Below, piece by piece: positions 6,470 to 7,204 of a DNA stretch of 7,204 bases; position 1 is the first letter of the stretch; every line of letters begins with the position of its first letter. The stretch is from positions 1 through 7,204 of the forward strand of contig JAFRLP010000606.1 in assembly GCA_017431185.1 (NCBI GenBank). Reading direction: 5' to 3'. The notes below the pieces were generated by a model. The model was not told the DNA's origin and searched no databases. It was given only the letters and a program-made list of their open reading frames with translations. Made by a program: the position numbers and the translations under genes. The stretch comes from Victivallales bacterium (GTDB lineage Bacteria; Verrucomicrobiota; Lentisphaeria; Oligosphaerales; Oligosphaeraceae).

Positions 6470-7204
6470 TGTCAGAATGTGTTGAATATATATCAAAAAA
6501 TGTCAAACCGAATCTGGAAGAGCGCATTTTGCCGAAGATTGAATTGAGCAACTGCGGAAAAGTCGTTCTGAAGGAATGGAAGGTGCCGATGCGCAGTCTT
6601 CCGCTGTGGCACATTTACTGGAACATGGCTCCTGGCGGTGTTCTGCTTCTGCCGGAATGCCGGATTGAGATGTCGCCCGACAAAATCTACCTGCTGCCTT
6701 CCTACCTGATGTTTGCCACTACCTCCACTGGCATTTTTGAACATGTCCACCTGGATTTCTCCATGCAGAGCAGTTTGCTGTCCCGCGTCAGGAAGGAGGT
6801 GATTGCATTGCCAGTGGAGGCGTTCCGCCCCCTGCTTGACCGCTGTTTTCAGGAACGGTTTTCTCCTTTGATAAGCGGGGCGTTGATTTTTCTCGTGCTG
6901 AATGAAATCGGGGAGGAATCTTTTGCCGAGGAAGGTTCTTTCCCCATAGACCCGCGCATTCAGCAGGCATTGAATCTGATTTCAAGCGCTTTTCGCACGG
7001 GGCAGTTTATCGGTTTAAGCAATCATTCCATAAGCCGGAAAATCGGCATGTCCCAAGTGAACTTCCAGCATTTGTTCAAGCGGGAACTGAAAATATCGCC
7101 GCACCGTTATATCTTGAACTTGCGCTTGGAATTGGCGTATAGACTGTTGAAGGAAAGCAACAGGAGCATAGAGGACATTGCCGAGGCGACCGCCTTTGCC
7201 AATC
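6469..7204 (+). CDS. AraC-family transcriptional regulator (3' partial)
   Basis: The frame runs from ATG 6469 to the window edge without a stop, giving 245 complete codons; about 30–50 more residues are expected from usual family length. The N-terminal part (about 20–100) looks like the cupin-type ligand-sensing domain: LLPECRIEMSPDKIYLLPSYLMF followed by FEHVHLDFS, the place where AraC-type sensors carry a 'H-x-H-x-x-F' strand. The C-terminal part is the AraC DNA-binding domain: first helix-turn-helix at about 183–204 (SISRKIGMSQVNFQHLFKR), linking segment KISPHRYILNLRLELAYRLL and the start of the second helix-turn-helix, SIEDIAEATAFAN, where the window ends. The common Gly of 'ATGFA' is Ala here. 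It is divergent from the operon with overlapping promoters, so it is the likely local activator, probably sensing a sugar; the ligand is unknown. Upstream in-frame sequence has no better start. Confidence 0.92.
   Translation, partial: MSECVEYISKNVKPNLEERILPKIELSNCGKVVLKEWKVPMRSLPLWHIYWNMAPGGVLLLPECRIEMSPDKIYLLPSYLMFATTSTGIFEHVHLDFSMQSSLLSRVRKEVIALPVEAFRPLLDRCFQERFSPLISGALIFLVLNEIGEESFAEEGSFPIDPRIQQALNLISSAFRTGQFIGLSNHSISRKIGMSQVNFQHLFKRELKISPHRYILNLRLELAYRLLKESNRSIEDIAEATAFAN

Noticed and set aside
6335..6614. Short open frames across the divergent promoter region on both strands
   Set aside because: They overlap the AraC start, the operon start and the promoters in other frames and encode nothing recognisable.
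1..7204. CRISPR arrays, tRNA or rRNA genes, insertion sequences, phage genes
   Set aside because: No spaced repeats, RNA-gene signatures, transposase motifs or terminal inverted repeats were found on reading either strand.

Overview
The window looks like the chromosome of an anaerobic, fermentative member of the Lentisphaerota (Victivallis-like) or a close Planctomycetota–Verrucomicrobiota relative. Three things suggest this: an [FeFe]-hydrogenase maturase gene (hydG), a large secreted LamG + DUF6259-like + CBM6 enzyme, and a pseudopilin with an [20 protein letters not shown] core and an H-X9-(D/N)G tail motif, both typical of that group. The taxon is inferred from family resemblance only.

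Layout. Positions 1–1284 (+) hold the 3' nine-tenths of hydG, which enters from the left edge. Positions 1285–1366 are a short convergent gap with a perfect 10-bp-arm hairpin. Positions 6396 down to 1367 (−) hold a tightly packed three-gene operon, in transcription order: a 266-aa protein without a signal peptide, of unknown function and probably barrel-like; a 277-aa type II secretion-like pseudopilin; and a 1121-aa secreted putative glycoside hydrolase. The gaps are 19 and 10 bp. Positions 6397–6468 are an AT-rich divergent promoter region. From 6469 to the right edge (+) runs an AraC-family regulator that is cut by the window end.

How the parts fit. The AraC gene and the operon are divergent, and their predicted −10 elements overlap in one 9-bp symmetric TATATTATA block. 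The natural reading is a self-contained carbohydrate-use locus: the regulator senses a sugar or a breakdown product, and the operon supplies a secreted carbohydrate-active enzyme together with its own pseudopilin and an intracellular partner. The pairing of one pseudopilin with one giant secreted enzyme under one local regulator is the most interesting feature. The substrate cannot be told from the sequence, and no transporter, sulfatase or SusC/D-like gene is present in the window. hydG appears to be an unrelated neighbour, and the convergent hairpin marks the border.
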